A DNA stretch of 64,000 nucleotides from Teredinibacter turnerae (GCF_037935975.1 NZ_CP149817.1:1612001-1676000); one strand, 5' to 3'; shown: positions 17,525 through 27,217, numbered from the stretch's first letter. Made by a program: numbers and translations. Notes: a model not told the origin generated them from the letters alone.

Positions 17525-18550
17525 TCATGGGCTTGAGAAAACCGCGGGGTCGAGTGGTGCCCTGCGGATGTAGCCTTGCCGATGAAACCAGACCAAGGCA
17601 TCAGCTATGGCCTCAATAGCAGGGCGTGGATGATACCCCAGTTGAGCCTGTGCTTTGGTATGGCTGAAGAACATTTTTTTTTCAGCCATGCGCACACCAT
17701 CCAGCGGAATCATCGGTGGTTGCCCGCTTATTCGGGCGATTGCTTCGTTGACGACCGCCAGCGGTTTGATCCAGTTTGGCGACAATTCGATCCGCGGCGC
17801 CCTGCGCCCGGTGAACTTCGCGATTATCGCCAGAATGTCTCTCAGCAACAAATTTTCGCCAGCAAGAATGTAGTTTTCGCCAGTCTTACCGTGTTCGTAG
17901 GCCAGCAGATGACCCTGCGCAACATCGTCAACATGGGCGATATTGAGCCCGGTGTCCAAATAAGCAGGCATTTTACCATTCGCGGCGTCGACCAGTATTT
18001 TGCCGGTGGGCGTTGGTTTGATGTCCCTGGGCCCGACAGGCGCGCTTGGGCTTACCAGCACAATCGGCGCGCCCTCTGCGCAGAGATTTTCTATTGCTTG
18101 TTGGGCGAGAAACTTGGAGCGCTTGTAGTGGCCCATCATGTGGTCGAGTTCGCCGCGATGGCTTTCATCGTGGATCTGGCCCTGTGCGGAGGCTTTAAGT
18201 GTGGCGACGCTGGAGGTGTACACCACGCGTTTCACACCGCAGGCAAGCGCCGCGCGCACCAGAGCTAAAGAACCGTCGACGTTGGCGGCGTACATGGCGG
18301 CAGGGTCACGCACCCACAAGCGATAGTCGGCTGCGATGTGAAAAAGCACGTCGCAGCCGGTGGCGGCCTGCGCCAGGGTAGACGGTTTGGTGAGGTCGCC
18401 AATGATCTGCTCTACCGCCATTCCTTCGAGGTTGGGGTTGTCGGCGTGTCGGCAAAGCACGCGCACCGCTGTGCCTTGTTGTAATAACGCGCGGGCGACG
18501 GCATTGCCGAGAAATCCACTGGCGCCAGTAACAAGCGCTTTGTTAATCAT
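17525..18550 (-). CDS. hpnA: Hopanoid-associated NAD(P)-dependent sugar epimerase/reductase HpnA
   Basis: HpnA is an extended short-chain dehydrogenase of the epimerase family found in hopanoid loci, thought to act on the ribose-derived side chain. The 341-residue protein has the Rossmann motif TGASGFLG (about 7-14) and a YxxxK active site, seen as HYKRSK near 154-159. The start overlaps the hpnG stop by four bases. It lies between hpnG and mvaD in the same operon. Its exact reaction is still unsettled in the literature I know. Confidence 0.9.
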   Translation of the reverse strand: MINKALVTGASGFLGNAVARALLQQGTAVRVLCRHADNPNLEGMAVEQIIGDLTKPSTLAQAATGCDVLFHIAADYRLWVRDPAAMYAANVDGSLALVRAALACGVKRVVYTSSVATLKASAQGQIHDESHRGELDHMMGHYKRSKFLAQQAIENLCAEGAPIVLVSPSAPVGPRDIKPTPTGKILVDAANGKMPAYLDTGLNIAHVDDVAQGHLLAYEHGKTGENYILAGENLLLRDILAIIAKFTGRRAPRIELSPNWIKPLAVVNEAIARISGQPPMIPLDGVRMAEKKMFFSHTKAQAQLGYHPRPAIEAIADALVWFHRQGYIRRAPLDPAVFSSP

Positions 18551-19218
18551 TGTTGATGCACATGCTCCGCAATCATTTTCGGTAATTCCGAACCCACTGC
18601 AGATAAGCTGCGTAGCGCTATTCGGTATTTTCGGTTGAGCATAAAAAGGTCTGTCAGCAGGGTGGGGCGTCTTACCACGCTCGCGAGTAAGGCAAACGGA
18701 TTAACCCCTGAATTTTCACCCAAAAGCGGTACAAGTTCAGCTGGTAAGTTATCCTCGGCTTGATCACAAACTACCCGCATACAGAAAAAAGGTTTGCGCG
18801 CATGCTGTGCTACCGCGGCGACAGCAGACGATTCCATATCGACAGTATGAGCGCTCCAGTTGGCTGCCAGTGCCAGTTTGTCCGCCGCGTGAATCACGGG
18901 GTTGCTTACGCAAAGCTGGGTTGCGGTTGGATAGTGGCTTGTCAGGCTGTTGCAGCTGTAGGTTATGTTATCGGAAACCTGGATAACCTGAACAATGCTC
19001 ATCACTTGTCCGCTGCACAGTGATGTGTCGAGCGCACCGGATATCCCAAAACTCAGCAAGGCATCCGCGCCTCCCGCGATAAGGGACTCAGCAGCGTTGG
19101 TTGCATTGCGAGCGCCTACGCCGCAGCAAATGGCTCGGTCGCGCAAGCTTGGAGGCAAGCATGAGTACTCAGTGGCCAGGGCCGTAATAATTCCAAACTT
19201 CACAAAAAATATCGGCAC
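18547..19218 (-). CDS. hpnG: Hopanoid-associated nucleoside phosphorylase HpnG
   Basis: HpnG releases adenine from adenosylhopane, giving a ribosyl(phospho)hopane side chain. The 223-residue protein looks like a purine nucleoside phosphorylase/MTA-SAH nucleosidase: it starts with FGIITALATEYS, has SFGISGALD near 55-63 and the substrate-binding region VDMESSAVAAVA near 125-136. The start is uncertain: GTG at 19218 or GTG at 19203, the latter leaving the usual K-F-G-I-I-T N-terminus. It overlaps hpnA by four bases and follows the squalene synthase gene by 26. Confidence 0.88.
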   Translation of the reverse strand: MPIFFVKFGIITALATEYSCLPPSLRDRAICCGVGARNATNAAESLIAGGADALLSFGISGALDTSLCSGQVMSIVQVIQVSDNITYSCNSLTSHYPTATQLCVSNPVIHAADKLALAANWSAHTVDMESSAVAAVAQHARKPFFCMRVVCDQAEDNLPAELVPLLGENSGVNPFALLASVVRRPTLLTDLFMLNRKYRIALRSLSAVGSELPKMIAEHVHQQ

Positions 19219-19244
19219 CTGATGGTCTGTGGGTATTGCGCATG

Positions 19245-20372
19245 TCAGTGCATGGTCGATTGCATTTTATGCATTGCTCGGGTGTGCTCGACACCAGAGA
19301 TTGGCGCGAATGGTAAACCCATACCCAGCATTTTGAAAATCACACGTTGCGCCGTATTGCTGCTGGCTGACGACGCGATGACCTGGGTAATTAACAGCAT
19401 GCGCGCGCGCGACATTTTGACTGTTTTACCATGGTAATAGGCGGAAGAGGTAAATACTTTTTGCAAGGTCGGTAACGCAAGGCCAACAGCCCAGAGACAA
19501 AATATCCGTATGCCCTTGTGTCTTGCCGGAATACACAGGCTATAGTCGAGTGCATTTTGCAGATGACCATGAGCGATGCTGATAAGTTGGCCCTGACAAC
19601 TGCGGAATAATGCAGTGTTGTGGTTAGGTGCAAGTTCGTCAAGATTAAAACCACCTGCACCATAAATGTCCCTCGGCAGCCAGCAAAATCCGCGTTCGAG
19701 ATCATCCCACACGTCTTTAATAATATTGGTCATTTGCAGGCCTTGGCCAAACGATGTGCTGAGTTTGTCCAGCCTATCGCGTTGTAATGCAATGTCTTCT
19801 GCAAAATCACAAAACAGACCGGTCAGCATTTCACCGACAACCCCGGCAACGAAGTAACAGTAGGCATCGAGTTCAGCTAACGACTCAAGACCTCGGTGAG
19901 CGCCGGGTTGATAATCCGGCATGCCTGCGCACATTTTTTTTACGCAGGTGGCGATGATATTTTGCGTTGTGTCGGGCAAGGCGAGAAAAATGCGAATGAC
20001 CTGGTCTGCATCGGCGACCAGATCACGCTCGACGGGGTCGGTTTGCAGCGATAACGCCGCGCTTGCCAAACGACAAAAAGTTGCAGGTGGAGCCTTGCCT
20101 TCCAATGCCGCAATAAAAAACCCGTATAAATCACGGGTGGCATCTGCGGAAATTTCTGGGTCGTCTTCTAATGTGTCTGCTATTCGACATAAAAGGTATG
20201 CATTGGTAACTGCGAGACATAAAAATTCTGGCAGTTGGGGAATTGTAAGTGCAAAGGAGCGTGAAACCTGGGGCAGCATTGTGTTTTGAAAATGCTGTTC
20301 GGACGCGAGTCGCGTTTTTACGTCATTCAACACATTGGCATGTGTATTCTCATTGCTGCGAACCGTTGCCAT
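19245..20372 (-). CDS. Squalene synthase (squalene/phytoene synthase family, single-enzyme type)
   Basis: Likely farnesyl-diphosphate farnesyltransferase, coupling two FPP into squalene. Numbered from the upstream ATG at 20381, the first aspartate-rich motif is DTLEDD (69-74), like squalene synthases, and the second is NIIKDVWDD (219-227), with the YCYFVAG segment (174-180) typical of these enzymes. At about 375 residues it is longer than HpnC or HpnD (about 280-300) and has the size of eukaryote-type squalene synthase. I prefer ATG at 20372 (GAAGGG nine bases upstream). It heads the leftward operon, divergent from shc. No hpnC, hpnD or hpnE homologue is present in this window, so it is inferred to do the whole conversion; dehydrosqualene or phytoene as product is less likely given Shc next door. 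Confidence 0.86.
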   Translation of the reverse strand: MATVRSNENTHANVLNDVKTRLASEQHFQNTMLPQVSRSFALTIPQLPEFLCLAVTNAYLLCRIADTLEDDPEISADATRDLYGFFIAALEGKAPPATFCRLASAALSLQTDPVERDLVADADQVIRIFLALPDTTQNIIATCVKKMCAGMPDYQPGAHRGLESLAELDAYCYFVAGVVGEMLTGLFCDFAEDIALQRDRLDKLSTSFGQGLQMTNIIKDVWDDLERGFCWLPRDIYGAGGFNLDELAPNHNTALFRSCQGQLISIAHGHLQNALDYSLCIPARHKGIRIFCLWAVGLALPTLQKVFTSSAYYHGKTVKMSRARMLLITQVIASSASSNTAQRVIFKMLGMGLPFAPISGVEHTRAMHKMQSTMH

Positions 20373-20536
20373 AATTGACATCCCTTCTGAATTTTGGCGT
20401 GATCTGTGCGTAATTCACGTCTAATCACAACCCACCGAAATATGAGCTAGCAATGCCAAACAGTATACATGAATCTGTATTCTCAATACTTTACACTGGG
20501 TTCACCTTTTAGCTTGGTGGAGCTCACGTAACGGTT
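20373..20536. promoter_or_regulatory. Divergent intergenic region between squalene synthase and shc
   Basis: These 164 bases must carry the promoters of the leftward mevalonate/hopanoid operon and of rightward shc. Candidate -10 hexamers are TATACT on the minus strand (20462-20467) and TACACT on the plus strand (20492-20497), but neither has a good -35 at the right distance, so the exact sites are weakly supported. A shared regulator binding here would control both transcripts. Confidence 0.35.
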
Positions 20537-22594
20537 ATGGAAATTCAGGATGAAGTCGATCTTCTAGAACCGCAGGAAAGTCTAACAGCCTCTGCTGATT
20601 CGACTGTTGACCGGGCGCTATCCTGGTTGTTGGATGCGCAGTACCAAGACGGTTATTGGGCGGGGATACTCGAGTCAAATGCCTGCATGGAAGCTGAATG
20701 GCTTTTGTGTTTTCATGTGCTGGGCATTGCTAACCATCCAATGAGTCGCGGGCTTGTGCAAGGTTTATTGCAGCGTCAGCGCGCCGACGGTTCGTGGGAT
20801 GTGTATTACGGCGCGCGCGCTGGCGACATTAACACCACTGTCGAGGTATACGCGGCTTTGCGGTGTCAGGGTTATGCCGCCGATCACCCGGATATCAAAC
20901 GCGCGCGCGATTGGATTCAATTGCAGGGTGGCGTTAAACAGGTACGGGTGTTTACGCGATTCTGGTTGGCGCTCATTGGCGAGTGGCCGTGGGAGGAAAC
21001 GCCCAATCTGCCGCCGGAAATTCTTTTTTTTCCGCGATGGTTTCCGTTCAATATCTATCATTTTGCTGCCTGGGCGCGGGCCACTCTGGTGCCCTTGTGT
21101 ATTCTTAGTGCGCGCCGCATGGTTGTGCCCTTAAATAAAAAATCCTGTTTGCAGGAATTGTTTCCAGAAGACCGGTCCGCGGTCGTTGCTCTGCGCAAAA
21201 AAAACGGCGCCTGGTCGACGTTTTTTTATCACGCAGATCGCGCGCTTAAAAAATATCAAAGAATGTTTAAACGACCACCTGGGCGTCAGCAGGCGATAAA
21301 AATGTGCCTCGAATGGATTCTTCGTCGCCAGGACGCTGATGGTGCCTGGGGGGGGATTCAGCCGCCTTGGATATATAGTCTGATGGCGTTAAAAGCCGAA
21401 GGTTATCCTGTTACTCATCCAGTCATGGCGAAAGGTCTTGCCGCACTCGATGCGCACTGGTCTTACGAGAGGCCGGGTGGTGCGCAGTTTGTTCAAGCCT
21501 GCGAAAGCCCGGTATGGGATACCTTGTTAAGTTCTTTCGCGTTATTGGATTGTGGGTTTAGCTGTACGTCCTCTTCTGCATTGCGTAGGGCCGTCGATTG
21601 GATTCTGGATCAACAGGTCCTCCTGCCTGGCGACTGGCAACAGAAGTTGCCGACGGTTTTGCCTGGTGGCTGGGCATTTGAGCGGGCGAACGTGCATTAT
21701 CCTGATGTGGACGATACGGCAGTTGCGCTAATCGTGCTCGCCAAAGTACGACCCGATTACCCCGATACCGCACGTGTTAATCTGGCGATTGAACGCGGGT
21801 TAAACTGGTTATTTGCGATGCAGTGTCGCAACGGCGGGTGGGGTGCCTTCGATAAAGACAACGATAAAGACCTTCTCACTAAAATACCGTTTAGCGATTT
21901 TGGTGAAACAATAGACCCTGCCAGTGTTGACGTTACTGCCCATGTGCTGGAGGCACTCGGGTTGCTAGGGTATCGGACAACCCACCCTGCCGTTGCGAAG
22001 GCGCTCGAATTCATTCGCAGCGAACAAGAGAGCGATGGCTGCTGGTTTGGCCGGTGGGGGGTGAATTATATCTACGGTACGGCAGCCGTGTTGCCCGCGC
22101 TGGCGTCGCTTAACATGAACATGAATCAGGAGTTTATTCGTCGCGCTGCCAATTGGATTGTAGGCAAACAAAACAACGATGGTGGTTGGGGTGAGTCCTG
22201 TGCATCCTACATGGATGATACTCAACGTGGGCGAGGGCCGAGTACTGCATCGCAAACGGCCTGGGCGATGATGAGTTTGCTCGCTGTCGATGGCGGTACG
22301 TACGCCGAGTCCCTGTTGCGCGCTGAAGCTTATCTGGAAACTACCCAAACCCCAGAGGGTACCTGGGACGAGCCCTATTACACAGGTACCGGCTTTCCAG
22401 GTTACGGCATTGGACGTCGAGAATTAAAACGCCAGCGGTCCTTGCAACAGCATGCGGAGCTGAGTCGCGGTTTTATGATTAACTACAACCTCTACCGTCA
22501 CTATTTTCCGATAATGGCGCTTGGCAGACTGGCTGCATTGAAAGGGACCAGAACCTGCCGAAGCCGTTGTTACGATTGTGGCCGTGGACGGTAG
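20537..22594 (+). CDS. shc: Squalene-hopene cyclase
   Basis: This monotopic membrane enzyme cyclises squalene to hopene/hopanol, the committed step of hopanoid synthesis. The 685-residue protein has several QW-type repeats (for example QYQDGYW, QRADGSW, QDADGAW, QCRNGGW, QNNDGGW) and the catalytic D390-V-D-D393 motif in YPDVDDTA. The length matches bacterial cyclases (about 630-690). A GGTGGAG sequence is 14 bases before the ATG, so the ribosome site is not ideal. The Cys/Arg-rich last 15 residues are unusual and overlap the convergent next gene by 25 bases. Confidence 0.96.
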   Translation: MEIQDEVDLLEPQESLTASADSTVDRALSWLLDAQYQDGYWAGILESNACMEAEWLLCFHVLGIANHPMSRGLVQGLLQRQRADGSWDVYYGARAGDINTTVEVYAALRCQGYAADHPDIKRARDWIQLQGGVKQVRVFTRFWLALIGEWPWEETPNLPPEILFFPRWFPFNIYHFAAWARATLVPLCILSARRMVVPLNKKSCLQELFPEDRSAVVALRKKNGAWSTFFYHADRALKKYQRMFKRPPGRQQAIKMCLEWILRRQDADGAWGGIQPPWIYSLMALKAEGYPVTHPVMAKGLAALDAHWSYERPGGAQFVQACESPVWDTLLSSFALLDCGFSCTSSSALRRAVDWILDQQVLLPGDWQQKLPTVLPGGWAFERANVHYPDVDDTAVALIVLAKVRPDYPDTARVNLAIERGLNWLFAMQCRNGGWGAFDKDNDKDLLTKIPFSDFGETIDPASVDVTAHVLEALGLLGYRTTHPAVAKALEFIRSEQESDGCWFGRWGVNYIYGTAAVLPALASLNMNMNQEFIRRAANWIVGKQNNDGGWGESCASYMDDTQRGRGPSTASQTAWAMMSLLAVDGGTYAESLLRAEAYLETTQTPEGTWDEPYYTGTGFPGYGIGRRELKRQRSLQQHAELSRGFMINYNLYRHYFPIMALGRLAALKGTRTCRSRCYDCGRGR

Positions 22595-23154
22595 TGGTGC
22601 GCGATAAACGTTTGCCTGTCGGCCCAAAACTCGACACGGTTCATTGTGAACGGATTTTTGTCACCAACGCCATCGGGGTTAAAAGCCCAGATAATTAACC
22701 AGGTGTATAAGTTCTCCCAAAAACGGTGCCATGGATTGGTGTACTGCGGTACGCACAAATTAAAGCCAAGTCTGCGCCAAATTTTTTCACCGCTGCCGTG
22801 CTGGCCGGATAAAACCAAGGGAGTTGAGCCTCCGATAAATTCCACGTGATTAAAACGCGGGTCGTTCACGAGTTGAAAGGCAAGCTCCTGAAATGAATCG
22901 CGTAGCATGGTTGCGCTTTTCGCCGCCCATGCGATAGGGGTTTTTGCCAATTTTTGCGATGGGACATGCTCGTTCCAAAAGTGGATTTCCAGAAGGCGTG
23001 AACCCGGGCGAATTGTGTTTTTATTTATCGGAATAGGTTGCTTGTTGGTAGTGAAGCCCACCCGGATCAAAGCGTTGGGGTGCACCCAAAACTCAAAGAT
23101 TCCCTGTTTTTCTCGCAAGTGCTTGTCGATGTTTTTTATCAGCTTTCGCAGCAC
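22570..23154 (-). CDS. YkoP-like hypothetical protein
   Basis: This 194-residue protein has no signal peptide. It resembles, by eye, the YkoP-type domain often found near polysaccharide deacetylases and lipid-modifying genes (basic N-terminus, then an LEIHFWNEHVP motif near 55-65), but the assignment is tentative and no catalytic residues can be named. It converges on shc (25-base overlap) and is divergent from hpnK, 134 bases away. Its place inside the hopanoid locus suggests a related accessory role. Confidence 0.7.
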   Translation of the reverse strand: MLRKLIKNIDKHLREKQGIFEFWVHPNALIRVGFTTNKQPIPINKNTIRPGSRLLEIHFWNEHVPSQKLAKTPIAWAAKSATMLRDSFQELAFQLVNDPRFNHVEFIGGSTPLVLSGQHGSGEKIWRRLGFNLCVPQYTNPWHRFWENLYTWLIIWAFNPDGVGDKNPFTMNRVEFWADRQTFIAHHYRPRPQS

Positions 23155-23288
23155 GCTTATTCCTCTAGAATCGATTTGTTGGCACTATAGGAACCTGTTC
23201 ATTTCTCAGTAAATGACAGCACCTAAAAAACAACAACTAAAAAACAACTGCAAAAAGTAACCACACCAAGAAGCGATGATAACAAGTG

Positions 23289-24071
23289 ATGACTAGTTCA
23301 ACGGTAAGTCTGGAGTTTCACTTTATTGCTGACGATTTTGGCAGAGATGAAGCGACAAATCAGGCCATGATTCACTGTCATCAAAACGGCATCCTCTCCG
23401 GCGTCGCACTGATGATGGGGCAATCAGCCAGCGCGGCCGCCATTGCTATGGCCAGAGAAAACCCACACCTGGATATAGGGTGGCATTTTCATATTGTCGA
23501 TAGCCAGCCTTTAACTCAAACGCAGTGGCCCTGGCGGACACCTGCCCAGGCCGGATTCGCTATAGGCTTTTCGTCCGCTGCCCGAGCACTTGTCCGGCGT
23601 GAAATTGCCGCCCAATGGCAGGCATTTAACGCCACCGGATTACACTGTGCTTTTATTAACGCCCACCACCATATGTTAATACATCCGTTTATTCGCCGAG
23701 CGTTACTCGATCACGTGGGAGCGGAGTTTGGCGGCTGGTTGCGCTGGGGACAGCCAAAGTTCTTCTCTGCACCAAATCGGGCTTATATCTTGTTGGATCG
23801 ACTGCTTCAGCGGCCACAGGCTAAAGTGATGCCTTGCCAAATCAGTCGCTCGCTGTGGGGGATTGATCGCACATTTAAGATGCAATCCGATGAAGTTAGC
23901 GAGCAAATCCAACACTTAATCGATAGCGGTGAAACCGGCCTGCACGAATTTATGTTTCACCCGCGCCAGTCAAACGATATGGATACCGAGTGTCTGCTTG
24001 AACTGGCAAAAATACTTCCCCACAAACACCCGGATTATTTTGCCTTGCCCAGTGGTTCGGTCACCGTGTAG
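23289..24071 (+). CDS. hpnK: Hopanoid-associated deacetylase HpnK (ChbG/YdjC family)
   Basis: HpnK removes the acetyl group from N-acetylglucosaminyl bacteriohopanetetrol made by HpnI, giving the glucosamine head group. The 260-residue YdjC-fold protein has the metal-binding aspartates in IADDFGRDEA near residue 14, a DIGWHFH motif (about 65) and NAHHHMLIHP (about 121-130), all as expected for carbohydrate deacetylases. GTG at 23286 is an alternative start. Its end overlaps the convergent LolA-like gene by 37 bases. HpnI is encoded about 4 kb away. Confidence 0.88.
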   Translation: MTSSTVSLEFHFIADDFGRDEATNQAMIHCHQNGILSGVALMMGQSASAAAIAMARENPHLDIGWHFHIVDSQPLTQTQWPWRTPAQAGFAIGFSSAARALVRREIAAQWQAFNATGLHCAFINAHHHMLIHPFIRRALLDHVGAEFGGWLRWGQPKFFSAPNRAYILLDRLLQRPQAKVMPCQISRSLWGIDRTFKMQSDEVSEQIQHLIDSGETGLHEFMFHPRQSNDMDTECLLELAKILPHKHPDYFALPSGSVTV

Positions 24072-24727
24072 CCACTAAGATCTATGTCGAGTTTTTCTTC
24101 AGGGAAGGGCACGTTGTACTGTGCATTGTGAAATTCATTCGTTAGCATCGATCCATCGGCAAAGTAAAGATGGGTCGCTTTAAGCTGCATGCTGGAAGTG
24201 TCCACCTCCAGGCTGACTTTATCTAACAGCTTTCTCGCTAACACCGCCGCAGGCTGCAATTGAAATTCGATTACGGGCTTGTCCGCGACAGGGGTTAGTG
24301 GTTCGCTGTTTAGCAGCGTGTACTGTTGGCGAAACTGCTTGGGATCGCTGGGAAATCCCACCTCTAACAACAGCAATATTTGTCGCATCGCCGGGTCGGT
24401 AATAGTCGCGAACGGGTATTTTTCTGCCTGTTTTAATTTGGGATATGCGATCACCAGCTGTTGTGCGTTTCGCACTGCAAGCGTTCGCACCGGCGTGCCC
24501 AGTTGCCAGCGAAACCGGTTCGGCTTGATAAACCATAGCTCGCCTTCCTGGCGCAGTGGCCTTGTGAGATTTTTTATATGCCGGATTTGTACAACCTCTG
24601 CATGCCAATGTTCTATTTTTGCCTGGTGAGCAAGCCATTTATCCAACAGGCCTGGCGAGGACTCGCTGGTCTGGCAGATCGACAGCATAAGGCATATAAA
24701 AATTTTGGCGGGCAGGTACCGTACCAT
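24035..24727 (-). CDS. LolA-like periplasmic lipoprotein/lipid carrier
   Basis: The 230-residue protein has a signal peptide (about 1-23) and LolA-family features, notably GELWFIKPNRFRWQLG near residues 61-76, so it should adopt the LolA/LolB half-barrel that carries acyl chains across the periplasm. It follows the MMPL exporter gene by 123 bases on the same strand. LolA-like proteins paired with MMPL exporters occur in lipid-export clusters (for example aryl polyene loci). Here hopanoid transfer is the inferred cargo; general lipoprotein transport is less likely given the context. Confidence 0.82.
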   Translation of the reverse strand: MVRYLPAKIFICLMLSICQTSESSPGLLDKWLAHQAKIEHWHAEVVQIRHIKNLTRPLRQEGELWFIKPNRFRWQLGTPVRTLAVRNAQQLVIAYPKLKQAEKYPFATITDPAMRQILLLLEVGFPSDPKQFRQQYTLLNSEPLTPVADKPVIEFQLQPAAVLARKLLDKVSLEVDTSSMQLKATHLYFADGSMLTNEFHNAQYNVPFPEEKLDIDLSGYTVTEPLGKAK

Positions 24728-24850
24728 GGTGTTTCCTTTTTACGACAGGGTTCGTTGCTGGTTGAAGGCGATTGTTAGGTAAGGCAATTGTTGAGTGCAG
24801 CTGCGGCTGGCGACGTCTTTTTCTCGCATATTAAAGATTTCCGGTGTCTG

Positions 24851-27217
24851 TCATTGTGATCTGCCATTCACTCTGTGCAGGGTTATCCACCAGGCGGGCA
24901 ATAGAAAAACGGCGCATGCGGCGAGAATCACGATACCTAGCGCGGTAACTTTGCCGAGACTGGCGATTCCTGCGTTAGTTCCCAGGCCGAGGCTGGCAAA
25001 TGCCACTGCGGTTGAGCCTGCACAGAGTAAAATCGCGCGGCCAACGGATTGGAACACCCGCGAGAGGTTTCCTCTCTCGCGCTTCAGTGCCAGTTGAATG
25101 TGAATGCTGTAGTCGACTCCTGCACCCAGCAGCAAGGGGAGTGCGGTGAGATTCATGATATTCCAGGACCAATCCAGCAGCGCCATGCATGCACTCAGGA
25201 TTAAGCCGCCCAGCAGAAAACAGAAAAGGCTGAGGACCACGTCCAGCCAGTGGCGAAAGGCCAATGCGAGCAAGCACAACAAAACGACTATCATCGGTAA
25301 CAGCACGTTGAGCGCATCCTGGATCATGGTGGCGGTGAGTTCGTCAGCCAGCAGAGCCCACCCCGCTACCGCCACCCCGGGTATCTGTTGTAACTGCTTC
25401 ACCAGTGAGGATTGTGTTGCCTTGTCGAGCGCTGTAGCGCTGGACAATTGCGCCATGGCGAACCAACTCTCGTCAGTATGGCTCGCGAATTGTGAAAACA
25501 GCCACTGATTTGCCGGGTGTGCGGGCCACAGTGGATGGCTCGCGGTGGGGGCTGCCGCGTCAGCGTAGCTTTGCCAGCGGTGCATGACTTCTGCTGTAAG
25601 TAACAGGGAATCGGCATTAAAACCGGCATCGACCGCAGCCAGTTGGAACTCGGTCAGGCGTTTGGCCAAGTCCGCGAGAGACTGGCGATTAGCCTTCTGG
25701 TGCGCGGGGTCCGGCCAAAGAGCGGTGGGAAGATTCGCGTTGATTGCGGGGAAGGCGTCGTCCAGTTGCCGTTGGGTTCGGTCCAGAGCGTGAGCAATTT
25801 GTTGTGCGTCTGGCGCCGCGAATATCAGCCACTGTTCGCTCGCTGAGGCAGCCAGTCGCTGCTGAATATGGTCGTGTGTCGCCTGTGCGGCGTTGTTGGC
25901 AAACTGCAATTTATCGACCTGGGTCTCCAGTGTCGGGGGGCGCATAAAGGTTGTGAGTAAGCTGCCTAAAAGCAAAGTGGCTGAGGTGGCGATAGCGATT
26001 TTGGTGGGCAGCGTGGGTGTGGCAGGCGCTGATACTGGACGCGCAGGCGTGCGTACCACCGCAGGAAGAAAACCGTAGAGCACCGTGGTTGCGGCTATCA
26101 GAATACCCAATGCGACTAACAGGCCGAGCTGAGCCAGTCCTGGGAGGTTACTGCGGGTCAGCAGAAAAAAAGCGCAGGCCGTGGTAAACGCGGCCCAGAA
26201 GATACTCGGTTGCAGTTTGCGTCGCAGTTCGCTTGCCGATAAGCGGCTCTCAGCCTGAAAGTGCTGGTACACGAGCAAACCATAATCAACGGCAAGGCCC
26301 ATAAGCAACGCAGCAAACCCGAGACTGACCGCGTGAATCTCTCCCAGCAATGCGGCTCCCAGGAGCAGTGTCACCGCCAGACTGAGTCCAAGCGTCAGGG
26401 CGAGCCATAGCAGCGGCTGAACGCGCCGATACGCCAGCCAGAAAAGTCCGAGAACAACTATCAAGGTACCAGCGGCGGCAAGGCTCAAGTCCCGCACCAG
26501 TTGAGAGCCAAACTCCACGATATAGACGGGATTTCCCGTCATTGAAATTGTCGTGGAAACGGGAAGCTCACCCGCGTCTCGGAGCCGGGATATTTCGCTA
26601 TTGATGCCATCCAACCAGCTTTTATAGCCCCAAAAGTCGCCTTCGGTGTGCGGGTAATCGAGATACATCACACGCAGGCGGCCATCCACGGATGCGAACG
26701 GGTTATAGGCACGGCTCTGCAGTTGGGTGGCGACTTGGGTTAGCCCGAGTGGGTCATTGGCCAGGCGCGCCACGTCAGCGGCATTGAATGAGGAGGCGAG
26801 CTGTTCAAGGGTATTGTTGAGCTGTGTATTAACGGCTGCTGGGCGCAACCGCTCTGCCAGTTTGTTCACCGCCTCGGGTGGCTGACTGAGCCAGATCAGC
26901 GCGAGAATTTCGGCGTAGGCCTCGGGCGAATCCTGCAACGGGTTTTGCCAAACCGGGGCGCGGCTTAACCTTGCGCGCTGCAGTGACCTGGCCAACTCAG
27001 GCATGGCGGCGTCGAGGGTATCTGGGTTCTCATCCTCAATGGCAAGTATTACCGCCTCGCTCGCGCCGAAATTCTGTTGGTAACGCTGCAATGCCGTTAC
27101 CGTACTAGAGTCCTTGGGCAGCAGGGAGAATATGTCCGCATTAAGAGCGACGGGCGTCGTTAGCAGTAGTACCGCCAGCACGCCGACCATTGCCAACCAG
27201 AATCGCCATCCCGCCAC
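24851..27217 (-). CDS. hpnN: MMPL/RND-family exporter, HpnN-like
   Basis: This 788-residue inner-membrane protein belongs to the RND superfamily MMPL group. It has one N-terminal membrane helix, a periplasmic domain, a block of about five helices (about 240-410), a second periplasmic domain and a second helix block (about 640-780). In Rhodopseudomonas palustris HpnN of this family moves hopanoids to the outer membrane. I choose GTG at 27217, with GGAG seven bases upstream and two bases from the preceding stop; a frame from 27310 would overlap that gene by 91 bases. It lies between a lipoprotein and a LolA-like gene, an apparent export unit. Confidence 0.87.
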   Translation of the reverse strand: MAGWRFWLAMVGVLAVLLLTTPVALNADIFSLLPKDSSTVTALQRYQQNFGASEAVILAIEDENPDTLDAAMPELARSLQRARLSRAPVWQNPLQDSPEAYAEILALIWLSQPPEAVNKLAERLRPAAVNTQLNNTLEQLASSFNAADVARLANDPLGLTQVATQLQSRAYNPFASVDGRLRVMYLDYPHTEGDFWGYKSWLDGINSEISRLRDAGELPVSTTISMTGNPVYIVEFGSQLVRDLSLAAAGTLIVVLGLFWLAYRRVQPLLWLALTLGLSLAVTLLLGAALLGEIHAVSLGFAALLMGLAVDYGLLVYQHFQAESRLSASELRRKLQPSIFWAAFTTACAFFLLTRSNLPGLAQLGLLVALGILIAATTVLYGFLPAVVRTPARPVSAPATPTLPTKIAIATSATLLLGSLLTTFMRPPTLETQVDKLQFANNAAQATHDHIQQRLAASASEQWLIFAAPDAQQIAHALDRTQRQLDDAFPAINANLPTALWPDPAHQKANRQSLADLAKRLTEFQLAAVDAGFNADSLLLTAEVMHRWQSYADAAAPTASHPLWPAHPANQWLFSQFASHTDESWFAMAQLSSATALDKATQSSLVKQLQQIPGVAVAGWALLADELTATMIQDALNVLLPMIVVLLCLLALAFRHWLDVVLSLFCFLLGGLILSACMALLDWSWNIMNLTALPLLLGAGVDYSIHIQLALKRERGNLSRVFQSVGRAILLCAGSTAVAFASLGLGTNAGIASLGKVTALGIVILAACAVFLLPAWWITLHRVNGRSQ

